64,000 bases of DNA. Origin: Paralichthys olivaceus. Its lineage: Eukaryota > Chordata > Actinopteri > Pleuronectiformes > Paralichthyidae. This document shows, in pieces, positions 13,224 through 23,800 of this stretch. Made by a program: the position numbers and the translations under genes. Where the stretch lies: positions 18,715,501 to 18,779,500 of the forward strand of contig NC_091107.1 in the NCBI RefSeq assembly GCF_024713975.1. The letters run 5' to 3'. Position 1 is the stretch's first letter; every line of letters begins with the position of its first letter. The notes beneath the pieces are model-generated. The model was not told where the DNA came from and made no database searches. It was given only the letters and a program-made list of their open reading frames with translations.

Positions 13224-13872
13224 TCACTCGAACGCAGTCTCTTGGCTTTTTCGTACACAACGTGCAACTTTCCTTTTAAATGCGCCGTGTCTGTCCTCCC
13301 TCCATTCTTTCTGCAGAGATGAAAAAAGATAAAGACCATTCAAAGCTGTTATATGTTTTGAATGCATTGCATGTATCCCTGTATTGTATGAATATTGACA
13401 CATTGCTATATAATTGTAATATACTAATTCATTCATACATGTACTTATATGATGCATGACATCAAAAACATAAAGCAGTAAATTCTTACAGAATTAAATT
13501 ATTTGAAAGAAATCTGTTACTTTGCTTAAATATTTTTTGTGAAATGACTGGCACTAGGGCTGTGAAGGTAACTGCATTACCATGGTCATGTGATGCCTAC
13601 CGCTTGAGCTCATTGCTGCAATCGCCACATTTTATTTTGCTAGTAAAAGTTACAGGAGTGCATATGCAGGGTTTTTTTCTGGTTGAAAATTAGCTTACAG
13701 TGTTAATTTTGGGTCTTTCCATAGATGTTTGGATGGTAATAGATATGTTTACAGTTTTTACAGGCTCTGTCAGTAATTTACTGCTCCTCTCTCTGTGATT
13801 TCCTCCCACACACAGAAAGAGAGAGAGAGAAAGACAGAGAAAGAAAGAGAGTGAGTGAGTGAGTGAGTGAGT

Positions 13873-13916
<44 letters not shown>

Positions 13917-16900
13917 CTATGAGGTCAGATCAGTTTTGATATTGTGGCAGTCATTTCAAACAAATCAATGTTTAAACTGTAGCACTTCAGCGAGGTCAGC
14001 TGAGTCGGTGTGAGAGAGTGCTAGATAGATAGAGAGAGCGAGAGAGAGAGAGAGAAAAGTTAGCAGCGGAGTCAGAAAATCAGGAAAAAAACCCTGCCTT
14101 AGATAAATTTATGGACAAGCCCGTCAAGCCTGGAGGGGTAATATGCTACTTTATGACCACAGTGACAAAAAAATCCATACCATTACCATTTCTAATCAAC
14201 ACAAGTAAACTTACTGCAGCATCCACATTTGCTGGCGAGTCACCATTTGGGTCTGCCAGCATAGAGATAACACTAATCATGATGGTTTCCACTGTGTGGA
14301 TAGGCAGCCAGCGCTCCTCTGGTTTCTCATAGCCGTACTTGTCCTCCCCAGGTTCGTGCAAAATAGAAATACATACATCTCCATTCTTGTCAACTGGGGG
14401 GGGAAACACAAAGAAAATGTAAATTGCTATTCCTGTGGTATAATGTTTAATAATGAACATTTACATATGACATTTAACCAATTAGCTGCCAAACTCATTA
14501 TTGATATTGTTTACGGAAAGTTCTTATGGAAAATATCTGGTTCCACTGAGTAATATTTTACAGGAGGGAACTTTGATTGCAGCCTTAAACCTACAGTTTG
14601 TTGGTAGGTCTGATAGTACAATCCCTCCTGTTCTTCCTCACAAAGCTACTAAAGCTCTATTAAATAGTATAAGGACTATTTTTAAGGCCTACCAAAAACA
14701 GTGAACTGTATTCATGTGTTGATTTTGACTCGGCCATTTAAGGACATTAACATCTTTTAATTTCAATCCATACCTACATAACTTTATTTGAATTTCATTA
14801 AATTCATATAATTCTGAAAAACACAAAACAATTCATGTTACACAATATACAAAATCCTAATCTGATGCTTATCTACTCTATCATAACTGAAGTTGACTCT
14901 CATGAAATATTTCAGAATCTACAGAGGTATGCACATCTAAAATCCTTAACATGAACACTATGATCTCTTTGATGGAACCTACAACTACTAAACAAAGGAA
15001 ACTATTATATAATATACTGTGTGGTAATCATGAACCTACCATTAGGGTGCCAAATATCTGTGATAAATTTCATTTTAGGTGGCCTGAGAGGGTAATCTTT
15101 GGGAAATGTCAGGTGAGCTTTAAACACACCACCTTCACTGTGAAATGAAAAGACAGGAGATAAAAATCAATTTCAAAACATCGATAGCAACAATTATAAT
15201 AGAAGGAACAACAAACATAAGGACAGATCTTTCCATCATGACAGACTTACTAGAGTGTATCTGGAGGACCTATGATAAGTACTTCCCATCTGTAGAGATC
15301 ATTATCCTCAATCAGGCCTGCTGAGAATCCCTCCACTGGGTTTTTGTTCAGCTCTAGGTATAAAAACATACGGCAAATCAAATCATACTGTCAATTGTTC
15401 ATAAGACTTTCTGGAGACTGCTGAAAAGACAACCTAAGACTTGAAACCACACACAGTACTTTAATAGTGCATTATAGAATGATCACATACTGAAATACTT
15501 AACTAACTATATCAGTGGTGTTGATATACTGATCAAAGGAAGCAGTTTGCCATCCTGTTCTGCAAAATACAGAAGGTGAAAGTTTCTCACCACACATCTC
15601 ATGAATTCCATCCTACATAATTAATCTTATTACTTCATCCAATGTTCATTAAGTGTGGCATGCAATATATCTGGATTACACCCAAATTGATCATATTGTG
15701 ATATAAGGTATATTGAACACCTTGCTAATTTGCCCTGATATCATAATTCCGTAATAAGGTGTGAATAACAAATATATCTACCCCTGACCTCAGTCTTTTA
15801 TAGCCATCGTTCAAAATAACTGCCTCTGACTTCCAAGTGAAGGCTTTTAGTGGGTTTCAAAGCAAATAATCGTATACTTTAGGGTTAGGGTTAATCAATG
15901 TATGTGTACAACAAAGGACACACAGCTGTTTAAATCTATTAAAAATGATCGTTTTAACATCATCTTAAACATGAATAAGATGTTCATGGAATACTAATCA
16001 TAATCTACCATTCCTGGCATTGTGTTTGCTGATTCATGATCTAAAAATATTCCAATAAATCTAAAAGAACTACCCATCATTATGAGGGCAATAACATGAA
16101 AACTACAAAGAAACACTGTGTTTCTGACAGTTTGTAAATCGAGTTTGCAAATAGCACAAACCTGGAAAGTAACATTAGTGCTACAAACCCCAAACCTTTA
16201 TACGATGCCTGTTCGACTCGGCTGCTTTTAGAAAGTGGGTAATCATAGAGCAGCTAAATGCAATTAGCACCTGACTCTGCTAAAATAGAGAGCAGAGGTA
16301 ATGCAAGATTAACATTAGCTTGTTAACTTGGCGTGCCGAAGCTAACAACAGTGACAGGAGCTAACGCTAGCCGACAGCTCGAGTTGGCTACATATGTCAA
16401 CAATTCAATAGTTAGCAACGGTAATTAGTCATATAGTGAAACGCTGAATATACTTCTGTATAGAAAGACACATACCGCCTTGCTATTTGCATTTCAGCTA
16501 ACACAGGTTATAAAATAAATCCAAAACACCGCTTGTTATGTCGGTTAAAACCTACGTAAACACATCGAGCCAGCAGAGGTAGCTGGAGGCTAATGCTAGG
16601 CTAACTGCTTTACGCTAGCACGAAGGCAGAGTCGTTGGGACTTCTGACAGCGGCTTTCAACTGAGATCAGTGTGCGAAGTCGACACACAAATCTGTGTGA
16701 GTCCCGACAGTGTGTGTCTTTGTCAGGAGAGGGGCACATCCGTCGCCATGTGCGGCGACCACCCTCACGACGATTACATGTCATGGGACCTTAACGTTAG
16801 TGTGGAAGGTTCAAGAAAACACTTTGCGCCTGCACCATCGTTTGAATCACGGCTAACGGTGGGGGTTCATCGTTAGCTCGGCAGCTAGCATCAGCTAACA

Positions 16901-16961
16901 CCAAGGTTCAATTACCTGCAAGCTGTCTCCTGAGTAACAGCGCTGACTGAGGCTCAGTCAT
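13224..16961 (-). CDS. ube2g1: Ubiquitin-conjugating enzyme E2 G1, complete, five exons
   Basis: This E2 takes ubiquitin from E1 as a thioester and transfers it, mainly as K48-linked chains, with RING E3 ligases. Minus-strand coding exons are 16916-16961, 15251-15353, 15040-15137, 14215-14393 and 13224-13310. They total 513 bp, or 170 aa plus stop, exactly the human length. The start [10 protein letters not shown] and the end RKSQETAFE are nearly identical to human. The HPN motif is at residues 80-82 and the catalytic Cys is residue 90 (codon TGT at 14373-14371, in NGDVCISIL). The acidic loop typical of the G/R class follows ([18 protein letters not shown]). All introns have GT/AG ends and consistent phases. 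The gene is transcribed divergently from spns3 and in the same direction as ankfy1, as in human. Confidence 0.98.
13814..13915. repeat. Compound (GA)n / (GTGA)n microsatellite in ube2g1 intron 4
   Basis: A run of imperfect GA units, then about seven GTGA units, then a pure (GA)n run. A shorter GA run follows at 14030-14055. Being intronic, it should not change the protein. Confidence 0.9.
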
Positions 16962-17240
16962 AGTTAAGCCAACGTAATGCGGCTGTATTAAATGGCAATG
17001 CTAAGAGGTAAAAGCGTTAGTTTCACGTTCTCTGAACTGTGCTCCGTCCCCTCTATTTTCCGTTTAACATTCTCGTCATTCTTCTTCTCTGTCGCCTTTC
17101 CTGCCACTGCTGCTGTTTCTTCTTCGTTCAATTTTTTACAGCGCAGGCATCCGTATTGACGCATTACTGCCATCTCCTGGATACACCTCCCACTGACGTA
17201 TTCTCGACATTCATTGCAAGAATCATGTCGATTTAATTGT
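16962..17240 (-). promoter_or_regulatory. ube2g1 5' UTR and promoter region
   Basis: Sequence directly upstream of the ube2g1 ATG, up to the left end of the Tc1 element. It has pyrimidine-rich runs on the plus strand (ttctcgtcattcttcttctc) and no clear TATA box. The neighbouring exon 1 and early intron 1 (16200-16960) hold a dense cluster of GCTAA/GCTAGC words. The start site is not determined. Confidence 0.4.
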
Positions 17241-17556
17241 ATAATATATATAAACTGAGCAAAAAAAGAAACGTCCCTTTTTCAGCACTGTGTATTTCAA
17301 CAATAATGTTGTAAAAACCCAAATAACTTTACAGATCTTCATTGTAAAGGGTTCAAACTATGTTTTCCATGCATGTTCAATTAACCATAATCAATTAATT
17401 AACATGCACCTGTGGAATGGTCGTTAAGGTCTTAACAGTTTACAGAGAGTAGGGATTGAAGGTCACAGTTCTAAAAACGCAGGACACTAAAGAGACTTGT
17501 CTACCGACAGTGAAAAACACCCAGAGAAAGATGCCCAGGGTCCCTGCTCATCTGCG

Positions 17557-17917
17557 TGTACAAAATAACTATGCGATATTTATTGAACATTTTTAATGAT
17601 GCTTATGTTGTCTTTGGGCAGGTGCTGGTTCCAACACATGCTTTAAAAGGTTTCAAAGGTTTTATTTGTCATCTGCACAACAGATACAGCGTACACGTTG
17701 GCAATGAAAATCTTAAATCCCAGGCACCTCAAGCAACTCAACATGTAATAGTGTCAGAAAAATAATAAAATAAGAGTAACTGTTGTTGTGTTATTTACAA
17801 TTGGTTTAAAGTGCGTGCAAGTGCATGAGTGATTTTGCATAAAAACTCACCTGTCCTGTCCTTTGTCTTTCCTGACAAACAGTCCTCCAGGTAACAAACA
17901 TATACCTACTTAAACCT

Positions 17918-17959
<42 letters not shown>

Positions 17960-18144
17960 TCAATGGATACCAGTTTGTGAACACTGACATCAATTAACAG
18001 CTGTGAAACAACTAACATTTTTCAGTTATTTAACAATTTGTGCATCACCACAAGAATGTTTTTTTAATGTAAATGAAGGCATTTTAGTAGATTATTGCAA
18101 ATATACTGTTTTGCATTTGTGCATACACGATGCGACTGTGATGC
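17557..18144 (+). repeat. Left arm of a large inverted repeat, inserted in the Tc1 element
   Basis: It begins tgtacaaaataactatgcga and ends cgatgcgactgtgatgc. It is the reverse complement of 19753-20663 apart from a 327 bp segment absent here (only about five bases remain near 17783) and scattered differences. It includes a (GT)n run at 17931-17954. Both a plus-strand frame here and a minus-strand frame in the other arm read NRYSVHVGNENLKSQAPQ; this is shared repeat sequence and not evidence for a gene. The element class is not recognised. Confidence 0.85.
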
Positions 18145-18293
18145 AGTAAATTGCCATGTCCGCACTGTGAGACGCCTAAGACAGGAAGGAGACAGGAAGG
18201 ACAGCTGATCATCCTCCCAGTGGAAGACCACGTGTAACAACACCTGCACAGGATTGGTACATCCGAATATCACACCTGCGTGACAGGTACAGG

Positions 18294-19078
18294 ATGGCCA
18301 CAACAACTGCCCGAGTCACACCAGGAACACACAATCCCTCCATCAGTGCTCAGACTGTCCGCAATAGGCTGAGAGAGGCTGGACTGAGGGCTTGTAGGCC
18401 TGTTGTAATAAGGCAGGTCCTTACCAGACATGACCAGCAACAACGCCGCCTATGGGCACAAACCCACCTTCGCTGGACCAGACAGGAGTGGCAAAAAGTG
18501 CTCTTCACTGATGAGTCACGGTTTTGTCTCACCAGGGGTGATGGACGGATTCGTGTTTATCGTCGAAGGAATGAGCGTTACACCGAGGCCTGTACCCTGG
18601 AGTGGGATCGATTTGGAGGTGGGGGGTCCGTCATGGTCCGGGGCGGTATATCACATCACCATCAGACTGAGCCTGTTGTCATTGCAGGCCTTCTCAATGC
18701 CTTGCGGTACAGGAATGACATCCTCCTCCCTCATGTGGTACCCTTTATGCATGCTCATCCGGACATGATCCTCCAGCAGGACAATGCCACCAGCCATACT
18801 ACTCGTTCTGTGCGTGAGTTTCTGCATGACAGCAATGTCAGTGTTCTGCCATGGCCAGCGAAAGGCCGGATCTCAATCCCATTGAGCACGTCTGGGACCT
18901 GTTGGATCGCAGGGTGAGGGCTCGGGCCATTCCCCCCAGAAATGTCCAGGAACTTGCAAGTGCCTTGGTGGAAGAGTGGGGTAACATCTCACAGCAAGAA
19001 CTGACAAATCTGGTCCAGTCCATGAGGAGGAGATGCACTGCAGGACTTCAAGCAGCTGGTGGCCACACCAGATACTGA
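18294..19078 (+). pseudogene. Tc1-like transposase, frameshifted and N-terminally disrupted
   Basis: A DD34E transposase cuts and pastes the element through its terminal repeats. The open frame from 18294 shows HTH-side sequence (SAQTVRNRLREAGL), the first catalytic Asp at residue 73 of this frame (VLFTDESRF) and the second in LQQDNATSHTT. At about 18865 one base appears to be missing, so the last part (RPDLNPIEHVWDLL to the stop at 19076-19078), including the catalytic Glu of IEH, is in another frame. Upstream of 18294 the frame continues with NCHVRTVRRLRQ-like sequence but is cut by the nested insertion at 18144. VMVRGG replaces the usual VMVWGG. It should not be active. Confidence 0.9.
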
Positions 19079-19569
19079 CTGGTACTTTTGATTTTGAGCC
19101 TCCCTTCATTCAGGGACACATTTTTCTATTTCTGCTAGTCACATGTCTGTGAAACATTTTTAGTTTATGTCTTATGGTGTTGACTCTTTTAGTGTTCATG
19201 CAAATATTTACAAACATTAAGTTTACTGAAAGTAAAAACAGTTGAAAGTCAGAGGACGTTTCTTTTTTTTGCTGATTATTTATATATATATATATATATG
19301 ACCGAAGCTGTTTTTCCCCCCTGCTTATCAAAAGGAGGAAAAACCTGAAGTCTTACATTTTCTGTGAAAGCATGTGACCGGCCCGCAGTGGTTTGGTTCC
19401 TTTACAAACATAACATATTTGCATGGACATACTGTGAACAACAGCACTCACAGAATTAACTGCGAGGACCATCATCAACCAGTAAGTCATTTTCAATTGA
19501 TGGTTTCAGTAGCTGAAGAAATATACCTGTTCTATATTGATACGTCCATAACTGTGTCATGGTCAGCAC

Positions 19570-19570
<1 letters not shown>

Positions 19571-19630
<60 letters not shown>
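19571..19630. repeat. (TG)n microsatellite
   Basis: Nearly pure TG run of about 60 bp, between the Tc1 right end and the right inverted arm. Confidence 0.95.
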
Positions 19631-19631
<1 letters not shown>

Positions 19632-19752
19632 TGAAAAAAGAAGTATTTAAAAGAGCAGTTGTGTTGTTCTTTTAAGATTTTATGCTGAGTAGTCTCATTA
19701 TCACTGTATTATTCAAATCATTTATGTTATATCATTTTCTGGAAGTACAATC

Positions 19753-19937
19753 GCATCACAGTCGCATCCTGTATGCACAAATGCAAAACAGTATATTTGC
19801 AATAATCTACTAAAATGCCTTCATTTACATTAAAAAAACATTCTTGTGGTGATGCACAAATTGTTAAATAACTGAAAAATGTTAGTTCTTTCACAGCTGT
19901 TAATTGATGTCAGTGTTTACAAACTGGTATCCATTGA

Positions 19938-19969
<32 letters not shown>

Positions 19970-20663
19970 TAGGGTTTAAGTAGGTATATGTTTGTTACCT
20001 GGAGGACTGTTTGTCAGGAAAGACAAAGGACAGGACAGGTGAGTTTTTATGCAAAATCACTCATGCACTTGCACGCACTTTAAACCAATTGTAAATAACA
20101 CATATGTGAACATGTGTTTGCATATTCATACACACAAAGAACTAAATTAATTTATTTCGTTTATATTAATTCTCATTCTGCTACATCTTTCTATTCAACC
20201 TATTTCTAAGCTACATACAAATATAATGAGTGCAATAATTCATATCTGTTCATACCTCCCCATAACTGCTGCTAAATCATGCACATGTTTATATTTCACC
20301 TTATTACCTTATAATGTTTATTATAATGTTTATTGGCACCTTATAATGTTTTATTTTATTTTTTGCACTAGTTAATGACATTTGTACTTTCTTGTTTATT
20401 TGCACTAGTGTATTGGTATTTGTATTTTTAGTTACTCTTATTTTATTATTTTTCTGACACTATTACATGTTGAGTTGCTTGAGGTGCCTGGGATTTAAGA
20501 TTTTCATTGCCAACATGTACGCTGTATCTGTTGTGCAGATGACAAATAAAACCTTTGAAACCTTTGAAACCTTTTGAAGCATATGTGGGAACCAGCACCT
20601 GCCCAAAGACAACATAAGCATCATTAAAAATGTTCAATAAATATCGCATAGTTATTTTGTACA
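19753..20663 (-). repeat. Right arm of the large inverted repeat, next to spns3
   Basis: Reverse-complement copy of 17557-18144, with an extra 327 bp at 20103-20429. Long stretches are almost identical, for example around ctggaggactgtttgtcagg. Small differences include a (CA)n of different length (19943-19969) and three rather than two copies of a cctttgaaa unit near 20553-20575. It ends about 150 bp before the spns3 start codon, so it may include or border the spns3 promoter. Confidence 0.85.
20103..20429. repeat. Segment present only in the right inverted arm
   Basis: An AT-rich piece with tataatgtttattataatgt and tgcactagt repeated. Its ends match no terminal inverted repeats I can see. 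Either the left arm lost it by deletion or the right arm gained it. Confidence 0.6.
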
Positions 20664-20815
20664 GGATGTGCAAATATGTTTTCCATGGTGCACCACGCTT
20701 CTTACCCAGCGTTAGCTGCCAAAATGCAAAGTGTGGACATCTAATGTCTCTTAACTCTCAGTACACAACAAATTCAGTCCTGTGTCCGTTTCCAGGAAAA
20801 GAAGAGCTTCTGTAA

Positions 20816-23800
20816 ATGATGCCAAAGGGATCAATGACGTCCGTCCAGGACATCCAGAGATCTGAATGGAGTAATTATGAGTCATCTTTAATCAACCAAG
20901 CACCGGTCACACCAGACAAAGAAGCCATATCACCTAGACAGGCCTATATAGCTCTCGCTGTGCTTTGCTTGGTCAAAATGATGAGCACAATGGACATGTT
21001 CATTATATCTGGTAAGTTGATCTTTTGTGTGCACATGACAACACGACCTGTCAGCAAACACTATATCCTGCTTCTAATTATTTGAGATGGGGATTACAGA
21101 TACATTGTTTTTATTTTTATTTAGGTGTCCTTCCCAGCATTCAGACATCCTTTGATTTAAATGACATGTCAGCTGGATTTTTCCAAACAGGTAATAATGA
21201 AGCATCTTCTTGACAGACACACTCACACACCATCTATCTTGAAGCGATTAATGATTGAAATTCACAAATCCATTTTCTGGTCCTGCATTTGAAGACTTAT
21301 TAGTTAATTTAGAAAAGCTGCAGATCATGTCTCCTATCTAAATGTTTGCCATATGATCATTTATCATTTTTCTCTATATATTGGCATTAGATTGTGTTTT
21401 TAGTTGTGTGGATGAAGGTAGATATTGCAAATAAAATGCATTTCTGAACAATGCATTGTGTCATCTTCTGACTTCTCTGTGACGTTACATTGTACGGCGG
21501 GCAATGATTTTCTGATCAATGTAAGCTATAGATTGCCTCCTAGATTTTAGATAGAATAAATGTGGTTTTTTTACCATGTGTTTTTAAATAGACCTTTGAC
21601 CGATCAGCTCCAAAATATATTAATGTGAAGTAATAATTCAACCAAGTTTTGTAAAAATCCCCCCATGCATTGTTAAGTTATTTTGCATGTACTCACACTC
21701 AACATGAATCTGTGCTATTTGTGCTTTAGCGCTGGTGTGCAGGTTAATTGTGGAACTTGTGATAGAACTGAATTGCAGAATTGTGTTGGTTTTTGCAAGA
21801 CAAAAAAAAAAAGATTGGACACACACACAAGCAAACAATCATGTTTTTGCCACACTTTGGTTCTCTATTGGTCAGAGATCATACTTACCTTCAATATGCT
21901 TTTCCTGAGAAGAATTTTGCAGGAGTTCTATTGGGGGAAAAAAGTGTATTTTCTTCATTAATTATAAAAGTATGATTCACATTATCAAAAGGAATTAACA
22001 TGTGTAAATGCACTTACAGCTGTCTTTGCCAGTACCCCACTTTGGTCCCCTCTCTTTGGTTACCTTGGGGGCCGCTTCAACCAGAAATACATCCTGATGG
22101 GTGGTATTTGTATATACACAGTGACAACTATCTGCAGCTCTTTTCTGACCAAGTCGGTAAGTGAGAGGTGTCTTTACATACAGTAGGTTAGGGTTAGAGA
22201 GCATGCAATAGAAAGGATTTTATTTTTTATTAGATTTTCTTCCTCTATTATTCAACCTCTTCCTGCACTCACTATGGATATTAATTGAATTAATTTTGTT
22301 CAAAAGAGTCTGATGGGAAGTTAGTAGTTCAGGATAATAATCCTTAGGGCTACGAACATGCAAAACTTAGATGCTTGACAAATATTAGATGAGCCATCAA
22401 AGTGAATAGATCTGTTGTGTTGTGCAGTTTCCTTTGTACTCAAATAAGTATTGTAGAATTGTTGTACTGTTCTGGGCAGCGGGAATGGTGGATTTTAAAC
22501 TGTAAGGTCTTTGTGTTATTTGTGACTCAACTATCCTGAAATGCTTCTATTATGCTTTCTTGATTTAATAGCTCTTCTGGCTTCTGGTTTTGTTACGATT
22601 CATGGCTGGGATAGGAGACAGCGCCATTTCCACAATGTCTATCCAGATCCTCAGTGTCCTCTTTAGTGGGGGTCAACTGACCACCATGTTCTGTATGTTT
22701 GCCAGCCTTACTGCTTCTGGATGGTAAGAAACAAACTCAACTAAAAATCATGAATGCAACTGTAAGCATGGATTGCTGTGACACATTTATAATGAAGCTC
22801 TGGCATGTTGGATTTGACAGTGAGCTACACAACATTGCACTGACAACAGATTTAAGACAATTCAATGCATTTGTCTCTCAACGTTTGATGCAGCACTTGA
22901 CTATGAAAGACAATCTGCAGGTAAACAATACAGTGCAGTGACAAGTCTCAGCCTGCAAGATCATTTTCAGTGTACTAAGATAAACTGAAAGCTTTCATTT
23001 GCCATTACTTGACTTTCAAGTGATTTTCTTTTTTTTGTTTTGTTATTTTTACCAGTGGTCTTGGATTAATAGTTGGTGCTGGGATAACTACTCTCACAGG
23101 GGATTGGCGATGGGCTCTCAGGGTGAGAACATTTTCATTGTCATTAATGTAAATGTTAATTGGAATATGGAAACAGAGAGATAGTTATCCTTATATTTTT
23201 TGTGTGTCAGATCATTCCGATCTTGAATGTCGTGGGAATTATATTGGTGGGTTTCTTACTCCCTAACCAAGTCAGAAGTGCATCATATACCAATGGCCAG
23301 GAAGTGAAAAAGAAGAGCACTTACCGAGAGGATGTCAAGTATCTTTTGAAAAAGTAGGCTGTTGAAATGAATACTGTATAAGTGCTTTTGCCTGGTGAAA
23401 GATTCTATGGTCAACATGTGTGATCCTGCTCTCATTAATGCTGCTGCTAAAAATTGAGCAAACATTATCAAGAAACAATCTTTGATCAACATTTACTGAT
23501 CTTGTTTTGTTCCTCCAATTCTAGTAAAAGTTATATATTGTCAACACTCGCTTTCGTGGCTGCGAACTTCTCCAACTCAGCCATGACTGTCTGGACGTCA
23601 ACTTTTATGTCCAGAGCTCGGGTCGCTCAGGGAACCCAACCACCGTGTAATAATCTGCCCTGTGACTCAACAGACAGGTGCAGCATGACCTTTGAACTGT
23701 CTCACCCTTCATTTGCATAATTTCCTTCAGAATCACAACAGAGTTTTAACAGTGCTGTCTGCCTCTGCTCCCTCTGCAGTTATATATTTGGTGCTGTGAC

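Larger units (their letters stand above)
17244..19299 (+). mobile_element. Tc1/mariner transposon, inactive, carrying a nested insertion
   Basis: The left end (taaactgagcaaaaaaagaa acgtcc, about 17251-17276) is matched in reverse complement by the right end (ggacgtttctttttttt gctga, about 19255-19275), both merging into AT repeats that hide the exact TA target site. Inside are a 5' leader, a transposase pseudogene and a 3' tail. About 588 bp of foreign sequence (17557-18144) interrupts the 5' part, apparently replacing a short piece of the transposase N-terminal region. The element lies between the divergent ube2g1 and spns3 genes. Confidence 0.9.

Noticed and set aside
17556..17765. Matching small peptides in both inverted arms (17556-17765 plus, 20446-20673 minus)
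   Set aside because: They are the same repeat read in each arm; duplication of the DNA explains the identity without selection for a protein.
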